Shown here: piece after piece, positions 21,640 to 33,213 of the stretch
Layout: every line of letters begins with the position of its first letter
How positions within the stretch are numbered: the first letter of the stretch is position 1
Position numbers and translations under genes: made by a program
Notes under the pieces: model-generated
The model's input: only the letters and a program-made list of their open reading frames with translations
What the model was told of the DNA's origin: nothing
Databases searched by the model: none
Assembly (NCBI GenBank): GCA_035772735.1
Contig: JASDFA010000002.1
Location: 5,952,001 to 6,016,000, forward strand
Source: Datura wrightii
Taxonomy: Eukaryota > Streptophyta > Magnoliopsida > Solanales > Solanaceae
DNA: 64,000 nt
Direction: 5' to 3'

Positions 21640-22400
21640 ACACAATCATATCAAGTAGGGAGAGAAAAAGAACTTCCTAGTCCTCTAAGCACAACTGTCA
21701 TCATCCAGATTATACTCCTGATCACCATCAACCTGCATGGCTCTTGTGGTAGCATCATCTACCTCATCCTTGTGGATATTATCGACATCATCAATCAACA
21801 CTGTGGCCTCGTCATCATCTAGAGGCTCCTCGAAAGCTAGTCCCACTCTGCACATCAACATCGCAATCTTAGTGAGTGGGTATCACTCTGCAGTGTTAAC
21901 ATCTCTTTATTAGTGGCAAGTCTACCTCCAATCTTCAACTGCAGCTCTAGCATCCCGAACATGCAGCCTAGCCAGCTTTCATCCTGAGCCTAACGATCAA
22001 TGGGAGTGGGAAGAGGGACTGAGGAATTTGAAACCTTTCCCCTTGTGATCCATCATATTGCTCGCCAAGTGCTCTGATAGGGGTAGATGAAGATCAACCT
22101 CTTCTTCATCAATCTTATGGCCTTGCAAGAACTGGGTCAATAGACTGCCATAGCAATACTTCCATCGACATTTGTCTCTGGACCTCCTCATGTTGTCTCT
22201 GAGAACTGCTCCAAAATTGATTGTCAACCCCTTCATCAACATATTCATTAAAACAATTAGTTTCTCTATTGATCTCTGTGGTTGTCCTAGGAAAGAGTGC
22301 GTCAGATACAAACTTGACCCAAACTCTCACCTTTTTAGCCAAGTATGAGAACGAAATGTAGAATGAGTTCCATTATGGTCCCTTGACTAACGAACAACTA
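21640..22400 (-). pseudogene. G: Athila-type 3' ORF ('putative plant transposon protein'-like), truncated
   Basis: Minus-strand remnant starting near 22342. The first piece has KVRVWVKFVSDALFPRTTT. A shifted frame then gives VLMNMLMKGLTINFGAVLRD and LLTQFLQGHKIDEEEVDLHL. These correspond to the block of this family where a helix ending LFP is followed by (I/V)NVGKVI and the small helix before the acidic C-terminus. At least one frameshift separates the pieces. The N-terminal half is removed by the LTR fragment that begins at 22472. The order (3' LTR, PPT, UTR, this ORF) is the same as in C. Function unknown. Confidence 0.6.
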
Positions 22401-22471
22401 AATATTCACCACATAGTGTATGGAGAATGTCACAATATGGGGGATTCTCTAGAAATATGGCATATATTGAT

Positions 22472-22563
22472 TGTCACGCCCCAAGTTTACACCCCGGATG
22501 AAACACGGTACTTGAAGTCACAAGTGACCCCGAGTCAACCCCTGGTCTATCATACACTGGTAT
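22472..22563 (-). repeat. Chromovirus LTR fragment (92 bp, LTR 3' end)
   Basis: TGTCACGCCCCAAGTTTACA matches the first bases of the LTRs at 9041 and 57462, including ACACGGTACTTGAAGTCACA. It is cut at 22563 where a plus-strand LTR begins. Confidence 0.8.
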
Positions 22564-23530
22564 TGTTACACCCTGTAGAAGTTAATGATTAGTAAGCGTA
22601 CGTATGGATTTGTGATAAATAAAGAGAGTATGATGCGTGTAGAGAAGCCTCAAAAATCGGGTTGAGCGAGGCCAGGCCGCAAGGGCCAGTGCAACGCGCC
22701 AGCATACTAGTGCCTTGGACAGTGGGTGAGCTGGCCCCTTGGCGCATTGAGGGGCACGACGCAGAGGGTGTCTTGGCGCGATGGGTAGTGCAGGGCACCC
22801 CCTTTCCCTCTCCCTAAAACATATACATAGCCCTCCTATTTCAATTATAGATCATTTTCCTCACAAGTTTTGGTCAGAGGAAAAGATATACGAAGGTTTC
22901 AACCAATTTTCATCTGTTTACGCTACCAAAAGCAGTCCAAATTCAAATTAACTTCGGGTATCGAAGTTTAAGCCCCAAGGGAGCATTACTACGGAGTTAT
23001 TTTCGTGAAATTAACCCGGCGAATCGTAACCCGGCCGAGTAGAGGTTGTCAAAATTGCTCCAAACTAATTTCTATACAATCAAAGGCTTCAAGTAAGTAT
23101 TTCTCCCTTCTAGACTCTCAGGAAATTATACGTTTTCGGCTATATTTCGTCAAGTTGAAGTATAGTTGATATTATTATTAAAAGTTATTGTTTTCACCAA
23201 ATTTAGTACTGAAACTAGTCTCGTTCTCCTAGTAATACGATTACAGTTGGGAAGGGCTGTCGAATATAGATTGAAACTCGCTGGATAGATTGAAAGTCAT
23301 CACTTGAGGTATGTAAGGCTATCCCTTCGGCAAGTTATGTTCGTCGTAAATTTAGTACGACCTATGTGTCTATAGTACTTCAGAGTAACCTATTGGTGTC
23401 ATGTGTTATAAACTGAATTGAGCCTATGGTGACAAATAGTAATTCTTGTCTGAGTTAATCTAGCTAGAATGGTCTTACGCTGATGTTGAGTAGTTAGATG
23501 TATCCCACACAAGGCATCACAATCTAAGGA
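22564..23530 (+). repeat. Truncated plus-strand Tekay-like LTR
   Basis: Begins TGTTACACCCTGTAGAAG, like TGTTATACCCCGTAGAAT at 36224. The GC-rich block GAGCGAGGCCAGGCCGCAAG near 22667 matches T1's LTR. The text near 22990 (CGGAGTTATTTTCGTGAAAT) matches 36641-36665. It is truncated near 23530, before the LTR 3' half. Confidence 0.75.
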
Positions 23531-23757
23531 TTCCACACACTTTTTTTTGTCAAATTAAGAGGATGAATTTTAACGAGCTAGTTATGAATCAACAAGCCAA
23601 GCAAGGAACATATAAATCATGATAAGAGTGTGCTCATTTTCACATTTAGATACCCCACTTTTCTTTTCAAAATTCATGCACAATGCCAAACAAGAAATGT
23701 TGGTGGTACCTCATCAAACATGTGCACAAAAGACTCTACAAGACTCTAGACTTGACA

Positions 23758-23796
23758 TTTTCCCTTAGAAACTTTGCCTCTCAATCTATCATTGGG
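23758..23796 (-). repeat. Conserved ~38-nt direct repeat, copy 3
   Basis: TTTTCCCTTAGAAACTTTGC ... TCTATCATTGGG, followed by CCAACCCGGTTTGAC as in the PPT-side copies at 12390 and 30076. Confidence 0.75.
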
Positions 23797-23935
23797 AAGT
23801 GCCAACCCGGTTTGACAATAAAAAGAAAGATAAAGAAATCTCTCCTCGGGAAGGAACCATAGTATAAAGAAAACCCTTGGAGTTTATTCAAAGACTACTA
23901 TATAAAAAAGCGATACTACGAACAACTAGTGACGA

Positions 23936-23974
23936 TTTACCCTTAAGAATGATGTCACCCAATCTATCATAGGG
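23936..23974 (-). repeat. Conserved ~38-nt direct repeat, copy 4
   Basis: TTTACCCTTAAGAATGATGT ... TCTATCATAGGG, followed by CTATATCGTG, like the pol-side copy at 10374 (followed by CAAAACATCGTG). Confidence 0.8.
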
Positions 23975-24289
23975 CTATATCGTGTATCACATAACAAGTG
24001 GGATACTCAGACTTCACCCCTAACACAAAGAAAGCTTTGTACTAGATGCACATGGTAAAACAAAGTAAGAAAGGAATAGGTGAAATAACTCTCTGGGCCT
24101 TCTACTTGACATTTGTGTTTCGCACATTTGGACTTGCGGTTCGTTGGTTTAGTGCCGGTTACTCAATTTCAATTTGGCTTCTCTCACCTTTATCATATTT
24201 CATTCCTGTTCCATCCCTGCACGCTAAAAGACAACACCAACATAAAGTAGAATAAACAAAAGGAAAAGTAAGAACAAAAAGTAAAAGCA

Positions 24290-24339
24290 CTTGGGCTGCC
24301 TCCCAAGAAGCGCCTTAGTTAACATCGTGGCTCAACGAC
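24290..24339 (-). promoter_or_regulatory. B: terminal stop codon and downstream hairpin module
   Basis: The sense strand has reading DVVEPRC then TAA (24321-24319), 11 nt, then the hairpin CTTGGGAGGCAGCCCAAG (24307-24290). The module is kept here although pol domains are gone. Confidence 0.8.
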
Positions 24340-24345
24340 ATCACT

Positions 24346-25351
24346 TCACCACTTTTCTCTCCATTTTGAGCATTTGAATCGCACCCCTAGCTTCTTATCC
24401 ATTCTTCTACTCAGCTTGAGGGGATGTGGTGTAAGCATCAAGGGACCAAGCAATGGATATTGCATCTTGTATTTCTTGGCCCTTAAAGGAGGGAGGTTCT
24501 TTAGCCTTGTTGGCATGGCATACTCTAAGATGAAGCCACCTTGATCTTCCACCTGAACTTCCTCTATTGACTTGGTCTCCTCAGTCTCCATTTTTTCAAC
24601 CAAATTCAATGTCAAAAAATAATAAAAGGGCAGTCTAAGTCGCTCCCCTTTCAAGCATGCTTCTTGCTTGACATCCTCCTCTTCAAGTGCACTAGATTCC
24701 TTGAGCGTGATTTGTTGGATGACATTTGGAAACTCTAGTGTCACTTCTTCAACCTTGGAATCTTGCATTTTTACAATGTTGGTTGGTTGGCACAGCTCTA
24801 TGAATTCTTCAACACTCACCTTGACTCCTTCTTCATCATCATTTTGAGCTTCCTCCCATGAGTCAAGTTGAACTATGCCCCATTGTTCACTTCTTCTTGT
24901 TATGCTCCTCAATCTCTACTCCACTTTTTCTTTTAGAGAATTACCTCTCTTATTGAGGAGTTGATGATTCCATGGGCATGGAGGGGTTGACATTCTTTTC
25001 CACATTAGACTACCGCTCAAAAAAGGCTTGGAGCATCGCTTCTATGCGCCCACGTGTATTTCTCCTTCCTTCACTTGCCATGGCTTCATTCTTTTCAAGC
25101 TTAGGAGCACAACTTCTATCATAGTCACTATAGCGAGAAGTGACCCCATTTGGGAATCCATCCCAATGTCTCCCATGACTACCACATAATGTTCATCTAT
25201 ACCCATCCTAGGAAGGAGCAGGTGCACTCATCTCCCTTATAGCGGCATATTTGCAATCTCGCCAATAGTGTGGTCCTCCACAATAGGGACATGGGTTATC
25301 ATAATAAGGGTTGCCACCAACAAACCTTCTTTCATTCCATGATGCCATCAT
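24346..25351 (-). pseudogene. B: gag-like ORF with zinc-knuckle-like box
   Basis: Starts at two adjacent ATGs (25351, 25348), reading MMASWNERRFVGGNPYYDNP. A CPYCGGPHYWRDC box (C-X2-C-X3-H-X4-C) follows near 25260. Frames then change. The best-preserved part is 24912-24346: 188 residues, acidic (EEAQNDDEEGVKVSVEEFIE), ending in a basic tail (KLSRRMDKKLGVRFKCSKW). A TGA at 24346 precedes eight more codons and the family stop at 24319. The acidic-then-basic tail and the box resemble the gag-protease spacer of Athila/Tat elements, but I do not recognise the protein. Confidence 0.5.
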
Positions 25352-25464
25352 TCAACTAAAAATAAACAAAAATAAAAACAAAAATAAAAGCAAAACAAAA
25401 CGTAAAACAAAAATGCAAAACTAGTTCAAATCAATAAATTACTAATGTCTTATCACAACTCAAT

Positions 25465-25482
25465 TTCCCGGCAACGACGCCA
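25465..25482 (-). other. B: primer-binding site (tRNA-Asp type)
   Basis: The minus strand reads TGGCGTCGTTGCCGGGAA, nearly the standard Athila/Tat Asp primer site. It gives the orientation of B and its LTR edge at 25483. Confidence 0.8.
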
Positions 25483-25640
25483 GCTTTTATAACGTACAAA
25501 ATATATTCCTTAATTCAAAGAATATACATAGCCAAAGTATCAAAAGAAGTAACCCGATGAGTGCCGAGGTCAAATCCCACGGGGACTAGCACTTCATGAT
25601 CTTGTGTTGATTGTTTAGTTGAAATAGTCTTCCATTATAG
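25483..25640 (-). repeat. B: LTR fragment (U5 end)
   Basis: About 158 bp beyond the primer site. It contains CGAGGTCAAATCCCACGGGG (25565-25584), the same kind of U5 block as at 15645, 18350 and 47385. It is cut near 25640 by the plus-strand gag of H. The right boundary is approximate. Confidence 0.55.
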
Positions 25641-27142
25641 TTACTTAACATAAGTTTGCTGTGTTTCTAGGATCTCATAACCACATGAATCATCACTCCC
25701 TAGCAGGGGATAACTCAGTGGAGCATAACATGGAACTAGAGGAAGATAATCCAGTGATGCCAGAAGTTGCAGGAGCTATTCGCCTATCACCAATGGTAGG
25801 GAATGCAGTGTTTCATATCACTAGCACAATGCTTCACTTGTTGCAAATGAAGGGCTCTTTGGAGGAAAACCAAGTGAGGATGCGAATCATCATTTGAGGA
25901 ATTTCTTGAAAATATGCCATCCCTTTAATATAATAAATATCAGCCAAGAATCCATCAGGTTGAGACTCTTTCCTTTCTCATTGACGGGAGAAGCAACAAT
26001 GTGGGTAGAGGAACTCCCTCTAGGATGTATTACTTCATGGAAAGAGCTAATCGAAGCCCTCCTAGACCATTTTTTCCCTCCATAAAAGATGCTTCAGCTA
26101 AGGGATGATATTAGAAAATTCAGGCAAGAACTGGGAGAGCCTTTACATGAGGCGTGGTTAAGGTTTAAAAAGAAGGTGGCTCTTTCCCCAGATCATGGAT
26201 TTCCAGATGGAGTGCTTCTCCAAAGCTTCTATAGGGCTCTTGAATCAATTAACAAGTCCATGAAAAACAACCTCGCTGATGGTTCTTTTATGGACCAAAC
26301 ATACGGGTTGGCCAAAGCTCTCCTAGACCGAATGTCAAAAACCAACAGGGCTTGGCACACAAGAGAAACAAGTGTGTTCTCTCATGAGATTAGTTCAAGT
26401 GCATTGGCAGCAGAGTTGCGAAAACGGGATGAAGAGCGGGATGCAAATATCACCAAGATGATGACATAATTAGAATTAATGACCAAGCACGTGATTGGAG
26501 CAGGGCCAAAGGTAGTAAATGCCGTGGGATTGAAAGGTCCCTTAAAATATGAAAGAGAGTCATCACCGCAAAGATTTGACGAAGAATGCCAATACATGGG
26601 CAACCAAATGGGAGGCCCTCGTCCTGGCTTCCAAGGAGAAAACCAAGGCCCGTGGCTCCAAAGGGATGATAACCAAGGTTGGAGGAATCATGAGACGCAA
26701 GGATGGCTTGAAAGAAATGAGAGGTGGAGCAATAGAGATCCAAACCCAGAAGGTGATCATTATCATCGAAGCTCAAATCCATATATTCCACCTCCTAAGG
26801 TTGTAAATCCTCAAAATCAGCCAGGGGTAAGTGATATGGGTAGCTCAAAGATCAAAGAAATGCTATCAAGAGTTTTGAAGAAGGTGGAGTCGACCGAAAG
26901 TGGGGTGAAGGAATTAAGAGGGGAGGTGTCTAACCTCGCTCAAACAGTGAGTTCACACTCGGCCTCCATCAAGAATTTGGAAGCCCAAGTGAATCACCTA
27001 TCGGCTCAAATGAACCCTAGGATGAAGGGAACACTACCTAGTGACACAATGTCCAATCCAAAGAAAGGTGGTCAATGTATGGAGTTTGCACCACGTAGAT
27101 TTAATATGAAAACAAATAAAATTGGGGGAGTTGAAACTTTCA
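25641..27142 (+). pseudogene. H: Athila/Tat-type gag
   Basis: Plus-strand gag. N-terminal part at 25661-25890 (EVAGAIRLSPMVGN, LLQMKGS). After a one-base frameshift near 25860 comes the capsid domain: LRNFLKICHPFNI, LFPFSLTGEATMWVEELP, WKELIEALLDHFFP, a stop at 26083-26085, then LREDI-like helix, ELGEPLHEAWLRFKKKV and a TYGLAKALLDRMSK helix. After another stop at 26467, a low-complexity Gln/Asn/Arg region follows. A coiled coil comes near 26860-27000 (VLKKVESTESGVKELRGEV), then LNPRMKGTLPSDT-like text before protease. It is truncated there and joined to the C LTR. A good member of the Retrotrans_gag type. Confidence 0.85.
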
Positions 27143-28549
27143 GAGAATTGTATTGATTGATTTAGTGAAGTAAAATACCAAGATCAACTAAGTTGTCGAC
27201 AAGGGTGTGAAATACTAGAGGTCCGGAGTAAATGAAATACTAACTAGATCGGGACATGACATGTCATCTTGTAAGTTCAATAAGTATAAATAATCTCGGG
27301 AAGTGGGTAATCTCATCTTCTCAGCCTATTGACTACCTCTTGCTACATTTTTGCTAAGACTCTAACCACAACTTGGCTTAACCCGATTAGATTTGGATTA
27401 GCAACTACACTATTCCGAGCGATTAGTTGCCAATAAGGAATGAGAAAGCAATTTCAACTATTCCTAGCTTAATTTCACAATCTCTTATCCATGCCCACTA
27501 TTAGATTCTCTTTCAATACTTAATTACTCTCTCTCAAGAAATAATCAAGAAAGAAGAAATAGACCCATATCATAATCAATGGATCTTCATTAATAGATTG
27601 AAGAGAATCCAATAGATTTACACTTAATTGAACAACATGAAGATGACTCTAGCAATACCCAATCCAATTAAGTATTCATCATCACACACCTCTAGTTAAT
27701 GATTTTAGCTACTCATAGTTAAGAAATTCAAAAACACATTCATCAATAGCATCAGTGAAATTAATAGCAAGAGTAGACAAATCAACTTCACAAAATAATC
27801 TTCAAAAAAAGTTGAACTTACTAGTACAAGAGGAAATAGAACAGAGTACTTTCCACAATTTTCACTCAAAATCCCCCTCTTCAGCTAAGAGAATGTTTTT
27901 TTTTGCCAAAAAGAGAAAAGATGATGTGATGTAAGCTTTTGTTCTGTCTTTAAATTCACTATTTCTATCTTCCTCTCTGCCTATGTGAGTACAAAGTACT
28001 TTATCCCTATTTATACCCTGAAAAGTAGGGCACTTTTCATCTCCTTTTCAATGTTGGATGATTATACCCTTATGAGCACCATTCTGGAGCACCGTGGCAG
28101 CACCGACAGTTCGCCTATTACAATCCGTGAACCGCTGGGTGTCTTTTCTGCATCTCCCATAAATTCTAGTGAGCACCGGCGACTCACCCGACATTTCGCC
28201 GATCCAAAACCATGAACCACCGGGTCTTCAAACCATTTTCCAGAACTTTTGAGTATCATTCAGCAACTGGACCAGAGACTCGTTGTTGGCAAGTCGCGAA
28301 CCGCTGGTGGCATTACTCCTCTGAGGCAGTGAGATTCGACCCTTGGTCGGCCGTTTGCCAATTTACGTCTGTGACTTGCCGAATCACCCTCACTTCCCTC
28401 TTTTTGCTCAATTTTTGATATTTTCGTCACTTTTAGCCATCTTCACACAATGAAAGCTAAAAGGTCATAAAATCTAAATAATCAGCTCAAGAACGAAACA
28501 AAAACTCAAGTTTTAGAGCCTAATGAGTTGGTAAATTATCAACTCATCA
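27143..28549 (-). repeat. C: left (3') LTR, truncated
   Basis: Right end ...AACTCATCA at 28549 with PPT outside it. The part 27290-27660 is about 85% like 47655-48030 by eye. GC-rich words (TTCGCC, GAACCGCTGG, CACCGGCGAC) occupy 28080-28400. The left end is a truncation against H gag at a shared CAGAGAATTG. Confidence 0.75.
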
Positions 28550-28571
28550 AACCCTCAAACTTAAATCATTA
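28550..28571 (-). other. C: polypurine tract
   Basis: The minus strand reads AATGATTTAAGTTTGAGGGT just before TGATGAG. It matches the E tract at 13914-13929. Confidence 0.75.
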
Positions 28572-30380
28572 CCTATCCTCAAGTAATGCAATACTTAACT
28601 ATTAAGGAATGTACCACCTCTCTTCACAATTAGACCTTGCCAATCATCTGGACTATGACAACCCAAAAATACTCACCACTCTCACCGAAAAGAAATAAGA
28701 AAATACCCCAAAAGACCAAAACAATGAAGATGTTTCTAGCAGGCAACCACTCTCTATCAAGCAAAGTTTATGAAAGGAATCATTTTATCAATACAAAGGC
28801 ATTTCTAAACCAAGTAACACACATAGCATCTCAAGTTATAATCACTGAAAATTCAAAGCTTGCCTTAGAGTTTACACTCTTACCCCATGTCCCCCTTAAC
28901 TCTGAATGCTCTTGCATCCCCAAAAAGAAATGATGCCACTCACCACAATAAGGATCCCTATTCTTTTGGTCATGTGATCATTTGAATGCACAAGAGGGAT
29001 TAATTGGAAGAGACACTCACACTCACTCTCCCAAAAGATATCTTCATGCATACACTTGACCTATAGGCTTTCCCTTCATGTAATTCTCCATTAATATAGA
29101 GTAGCTGCACCTAGAATCATTTAGGACATGCGAGTTATGATGTAGGCTCGAGGTGAGGGTAGGATGAACATTTGGCTATAGTGACTAGATCCTCCCTAAT
29201 GCTTTTTGTGAAATACCTTACATCAATTCCACTTATTTAACCTTCTTTCCCTTCTTTCCTTGTTGATGACTTCCATTTCTTCAACACTCCCTCTTATAAC
29301 CCCTTGCTTTCACAACTAGCCTTATCACATCAAGAGGGAACACCAATTCACACAAATTATCTTTTTTCCTTTTTGGATTTATCCTTTGGTGCACTTTTGA
29401 CAAAAGATGGTGCTCCCTTCACCCTATGATTCTTATCTTTTCCCTTTGTTTGGCATACCCCCAAACTTAGGCTTCTGCCTTATTTTTCACAAATATTTTT
29501 ATCATTCCCTCTTTCTTAGGCTCTAAGCCTCATTTCATTACTTATCTTATCACTAGCATCTAGGGAGAATGGGGGCCAAAAAGAGGTATTAAAAATGGTT
29601 TAAGGCTTGTAATGTGGTTGCCAAAGAAAGGGTTTAAGGCTCAACATTGGCTAACAAGGATTGATGCTCATGGTGGCATATGGGTGATGTGACTAGACAA
29701 AGGAAAGCCTAAACACATTTTCTTGGTGCAACTACATCTAGGATTTCACTTTGAATCACATTTGGGGTAAGTTCTAGACAAGATGTAATGCATGAGACTC
29801 CTCAAAAATATCCTCACCACATAAGACATCACCCTTAAAGGGTCCACAAGAGTCATTCTCAATACAAAACACCAAACTAGGGCATCAAAGCAAGAAAACA
29901 TCATAAGTCAAACAGGGAATTTACAATGTATGACAAAGAATACTTGCAAGGGTGTCAACCCTTGCTCATTACCTTCATTCTCATGACCTTGTTTTTCCAA
30001 TTCCATTTCAACAAAACAAAATTTTGATGGTGCCTCTCAAAAAAAACTTCACAAATGACTCAAAGCAACATGGCATTTTCCCTTAAGAATGTGGCATTGA
30101 ATCCATCATCGGAAAAACCAACCCGGTTCAACAACAAAAGTAACCAAAATAAAAGAATGTTCCTTGGGAAAGAACCGTGGTCAAAAGAAAACCCTCAGAG
30201 TTTTAATTACTACACTACTATTTACAATGACGACAAAAGAACAAGACTTTGGGGTCATTTCAATCAAGATTTTCAATCAATATTTTGCAATTCGCAGCCA
30301 AGACCCCATTTAGTCACTAGTCATCAACAATCAAGAACATTTTTAGGCCCCTACAAATTTCAACATCCAATGAACAAGAA
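28572..30380 (-). other. C: 3' untranslated region, no gene
   Basis: Non-coding stretch between the 3' ORF and the PPT. It includes ACCCCCAAACTTAGGC-type purine-rich sense text near 29460 and the ~38-nt repeat copy at 30076-30112. It matches E (11850-13913) in reverse. The open frames at 28637 and 30055 are shadows on the non-sense strand. Confidence 0.55.
30076..30112 (-). repeat. Conserved ~38-nt direct repeat, copy 5 (PPT side of the C 3' ORF)
   Basis: TTTTCCCTTAAGAATGTGGC ... ATCCATCATCGG, followed by CCAACCCGGTTCAAC. Confidence 0.8.
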
Positions 30381-31990
30381 TCAACCCACCCCCAAACTGA
30401 AAACAGACATTGCCCCCAATGTATCCAAACAAAAGATAAGCAAGTAAGAGATGCTTCCTAATAGAGTTAGTGATTCGACCGCGGTCTCCAACTGCCAAGA
30501 AGTTGTCTCTTTGGTTGTTGGTTGGTGTAGATCCGATGAAAGGGATAGAGGTTTCCCTAGGCCTTGCACCACCCAATTGTCCGGCAAAGTGCGAAGCTCA
30601 TGGTACAACGTCATTGCCACTCCCCCGGATGTCCAGGAAGGGTCGACATCATATACTGAATGCAGCAGAGGTGGAGGAGGGCAGCTATGATGGGGTTCCT
30701 CATCGGACACTTATTCTGACTCACTGTCATAGCCTACCCACCAATCATCCGGTGGGCTTTTGGGTGTTTTGGGCACCACCTCAGGTTCACAAGGGTTTGG
30801 TTGGGCTTGATCACAGTGCAGTGAGAGCACCCACCTCTTGTTTTAACGTTCCTACTTTCCATTCAATTAAATCAACCGTAGAGCATATGCTAGCCAATTT
30901 GTCTTTAGCAGGCTGCAAGGCTTTCTTGAGGGCACCCTGTATCATGGAAGGAAGAGCCATGGCTAACTGCACTAGCTGGTTCTCATGCATTTTGGCCCTG
31001 TGTGCAATGTTAAGCAAATTAGGAGGTGGAGAACTTTGAGTTTTGACTGTATGGAGTGGTGTAGTTGCTATGTGAGTGGATGCCGAAGATGATGGTAAGG
31101 TCATGTTCCTTGTAACTTTGCCCGCTTCATAGCTGGAGCCCCTTTGTAAATTTCGGTGGCCAATGTAATCACACCGTAGGCTTTCACCTTCCTGTCCAAC
31201 GGAAAGAACAAAGGATAAGTTGCCTGCATACATAACATACATATCATGTTAGGAAATGGCAATGTAGTAGCTTGTTGCTTAGCCTTGCATTTGAATTGAT
31301 CGGCAATAATTTCCCCCACATTGATGTGTACATGATCCATTATGCAAGAAAGGAGAATGACTACTTCAATTGGGACTTCTGATGTATTTACAGAGGGCAT
31401 TAGCCTTGAAAAAACCAAATCTAACCACATACGTGCTTTAAATTTTAATTCATGCCAATGAATGAGGCCCTTAGAGATGGTCCATTGTGGTTGAACTTGT
31501 GCAATCAGGTTGGCTACCCATTAGAATTGAGCGGCTTTGTTCCCCACTTTATTGCAGAATGTTGGATGAAATGCGATTCGGTCATCCCAATAAATTGAAT
31601 TGATTGCTTTTGGAGATACATGCACCTCTTGTCCTAGCACCCACACCGATGTGAGGCACAAGCCTGATTCAGTGCTGCCCCTTCGCTTCATTAGCTATTT
31701 CCTTACCCTGTATGACACATACAATTCCCACACCAACTCTAGAATATATAGGGCAACTGGTAGACTAAATGGACCCTAATCGCGTGTCCCAATCTGGTGA
31801 TAGATATCTGGGTACGCAGTCTTGAAAGAGTCCACATCAAACTGAGCTTCTGCATGGATGAACATTTTTCCTTGAAAGTTATGTAAAACACCTCCATACC
31901 TTTCAGCCCAAACCTATCTTGAGGGGTAGTTGTGGCACTGATGATTGACCTGTATGAGAGTTCTTGGAGATAGACATGATGCTGCAAACA
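30381..31990 (-). pseudogene. C: Athila-type 3' ORF ('putative plant transposon protein'-like)
   Basis: The fullest copy of this ORF in the window, downstream of pol on the same strand. In order: SLMWTLSRLRTQISITRLGH (31860-31790), a piece with ISPKAINSIYWDD-like text near 31600, then 31430-31101. That stretch has VPIEVVILLSCIMDHVHINV, GEIIADQFKCKAKQQA and ICMLCMQATYPLFFPLDR. A heptad-type segment follows (HENQLVQLAMALPSMIQGAL, 30960-30880). The C-terminus (30710-30381) has HSVYDVDPSWTSGGVAMTLY and LRTLPDNWVVQGLG. I recall these phrases from Solanaceae proteins annotated as putative plant transposon proteins. No catalytic motif, signal peptide or membrane segment is evident. Several stops and frameshifts. 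Role unknown. Confidence 0.7.
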
Positions 31991-33213
31991 TAGGTTAGTG
32001 ATGGACTATGGTGGGTGAGTCAAAACTAAGGGAAACAGAAGAATTTAACTAATATTTTCACAAGCTCAGGTGTAATCGGCGAGAGGAAGTTGCATTTCGC
32101 TAGTCGCCGATGATTCGCCGATGATTCGCCGATTGGCACAGTGAATAAAAAAATGGGGACATCTCAGCATTTTTTCGGCGAACCACCACTGATGATTTGC
32201 TAGCTGTCGGTCTGCATTTAGTTTTCCCTAATCACCTCCATGTAACAACTAACCAAACACAGTCATATTTTCGGAACTAAAGATAAGTTTTCCCTTAAGA
32301 AAGGTGTAAATCAATCCATCATTGGGCACACTTGGATACGAAGTGACCACCACAAAACAACATTCACACACGTACAATAAAGAAGCAAAATCAAACGTGA
32401 TAATCATGAGTAGAGAAAAATATTACCAATGGGTTTAGGACCTTGCAAGCCTGAGTGAGAAAGTTTGTACCTGCAATGGTTGTGCTTGTGAAGCTTTGTT
32501 GGGGAATGAAAGGGGTGAATACTTGTGGAGTTTTTAAATAGCGAAGGAAAGCAAGTTGAATGGATGCTGGAGGGTAAATATTAATAAGTGTTAGGTAGGA
32601 AGTAATGGGTTGAGGAAAGCCAATCTGGGGAGAAGATGGAAGAAAATGAGGAATTGATAGTGTTTTTTGGGGATTCACGATATATGGTTTTTGTCATCGG
32701 GGGCTCTACTAGCTATCTCTGAATTGAGTCGTTGTTTCGCCGCTATGGCCACCGCTACCATTACTTGAACGCAATTTTGAATGCAAATTCGGTGAGTGAC
32801 CAGCGTTCTACGGATCCCTTCTGGCATTTCGCCAGATGAGGAGCCGACGCCTGATCCATTCCCAGGTACTCTGGTTGAGGGTGGTGACAAACCAGAGGTT
32901 CGCGTTTTATCATGGCATTTCACCGATTGGGCCGTCGGTTCGCCTTGGGACCTTCAGTTCTCAAGATGGAATTGGTGCCCTAGCGGCGATTCACAAATTA
33001 TCACCAGTGGTTCGCCGGTTTGGATCATTGCTCTACCTTGAATCCTTCAGTGCACTGGGCAGGGTAGTGCTTGAACTGCGCTCCACGAAATGAAATCACC
33101 ATTTCGCTGGTTGCACGCTGATTGTTTACTCATTCTGTAGTGCATCCTTCCTATCCTAAAAAAAATCAAAAATAATAAACATATGAGAGGGACGAATAAA
33201 AAAATGCAAAATG
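31991..33213 (-). other. C: leader between pol and the 3' ORF, no gene
   Basis: About 1.2 kb without a supported ORF. It carries the ~38-nt repeat (32288-32326) and many short GC-rich words built on TCGCCGAT / ATCGGCGA (32078-32135, 32165-32215, 32775-33110). The open frames here are on both strands and overlap, so I treat them as accidental. Confidence 0.55.
32288..32326 (-). repeat. Conserved ~38-nt direct repeat, copy 6 (pol side of the C 3' ORF)
   Basis: TTTTCCCTTAAGAAAGGTGT ... ATCCATCATTGGG. With copy 5 it brackets the 3' ORF of C. Confidence 0.8.

Larger units (their letters stand above)
23531..25640 (-). mobile_element. B: Athila-like element without recognisable pol, truncated at both ends
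   Basis: On the minus strand: LTR fragment (25640-25483), primer site, one gag-like ORF with a zinc-knuckle-like box, the pol-stop hairpin module, then a 3' region with both copies of the ~38-nt repeat only ~140 bp apart. No RT, RNase H, integrase or 3' ORF is seen. This resembles a non-autonomous derivative that would depend on related elements for enzymes. Confidence 0.6.

Noticed and set aside
30470..31039. Plus-strand 189-aa ORF
   Set aside because: It runs antisense to the 3' ORF of C, whose minus-strand reading has family similarity in three other loci.
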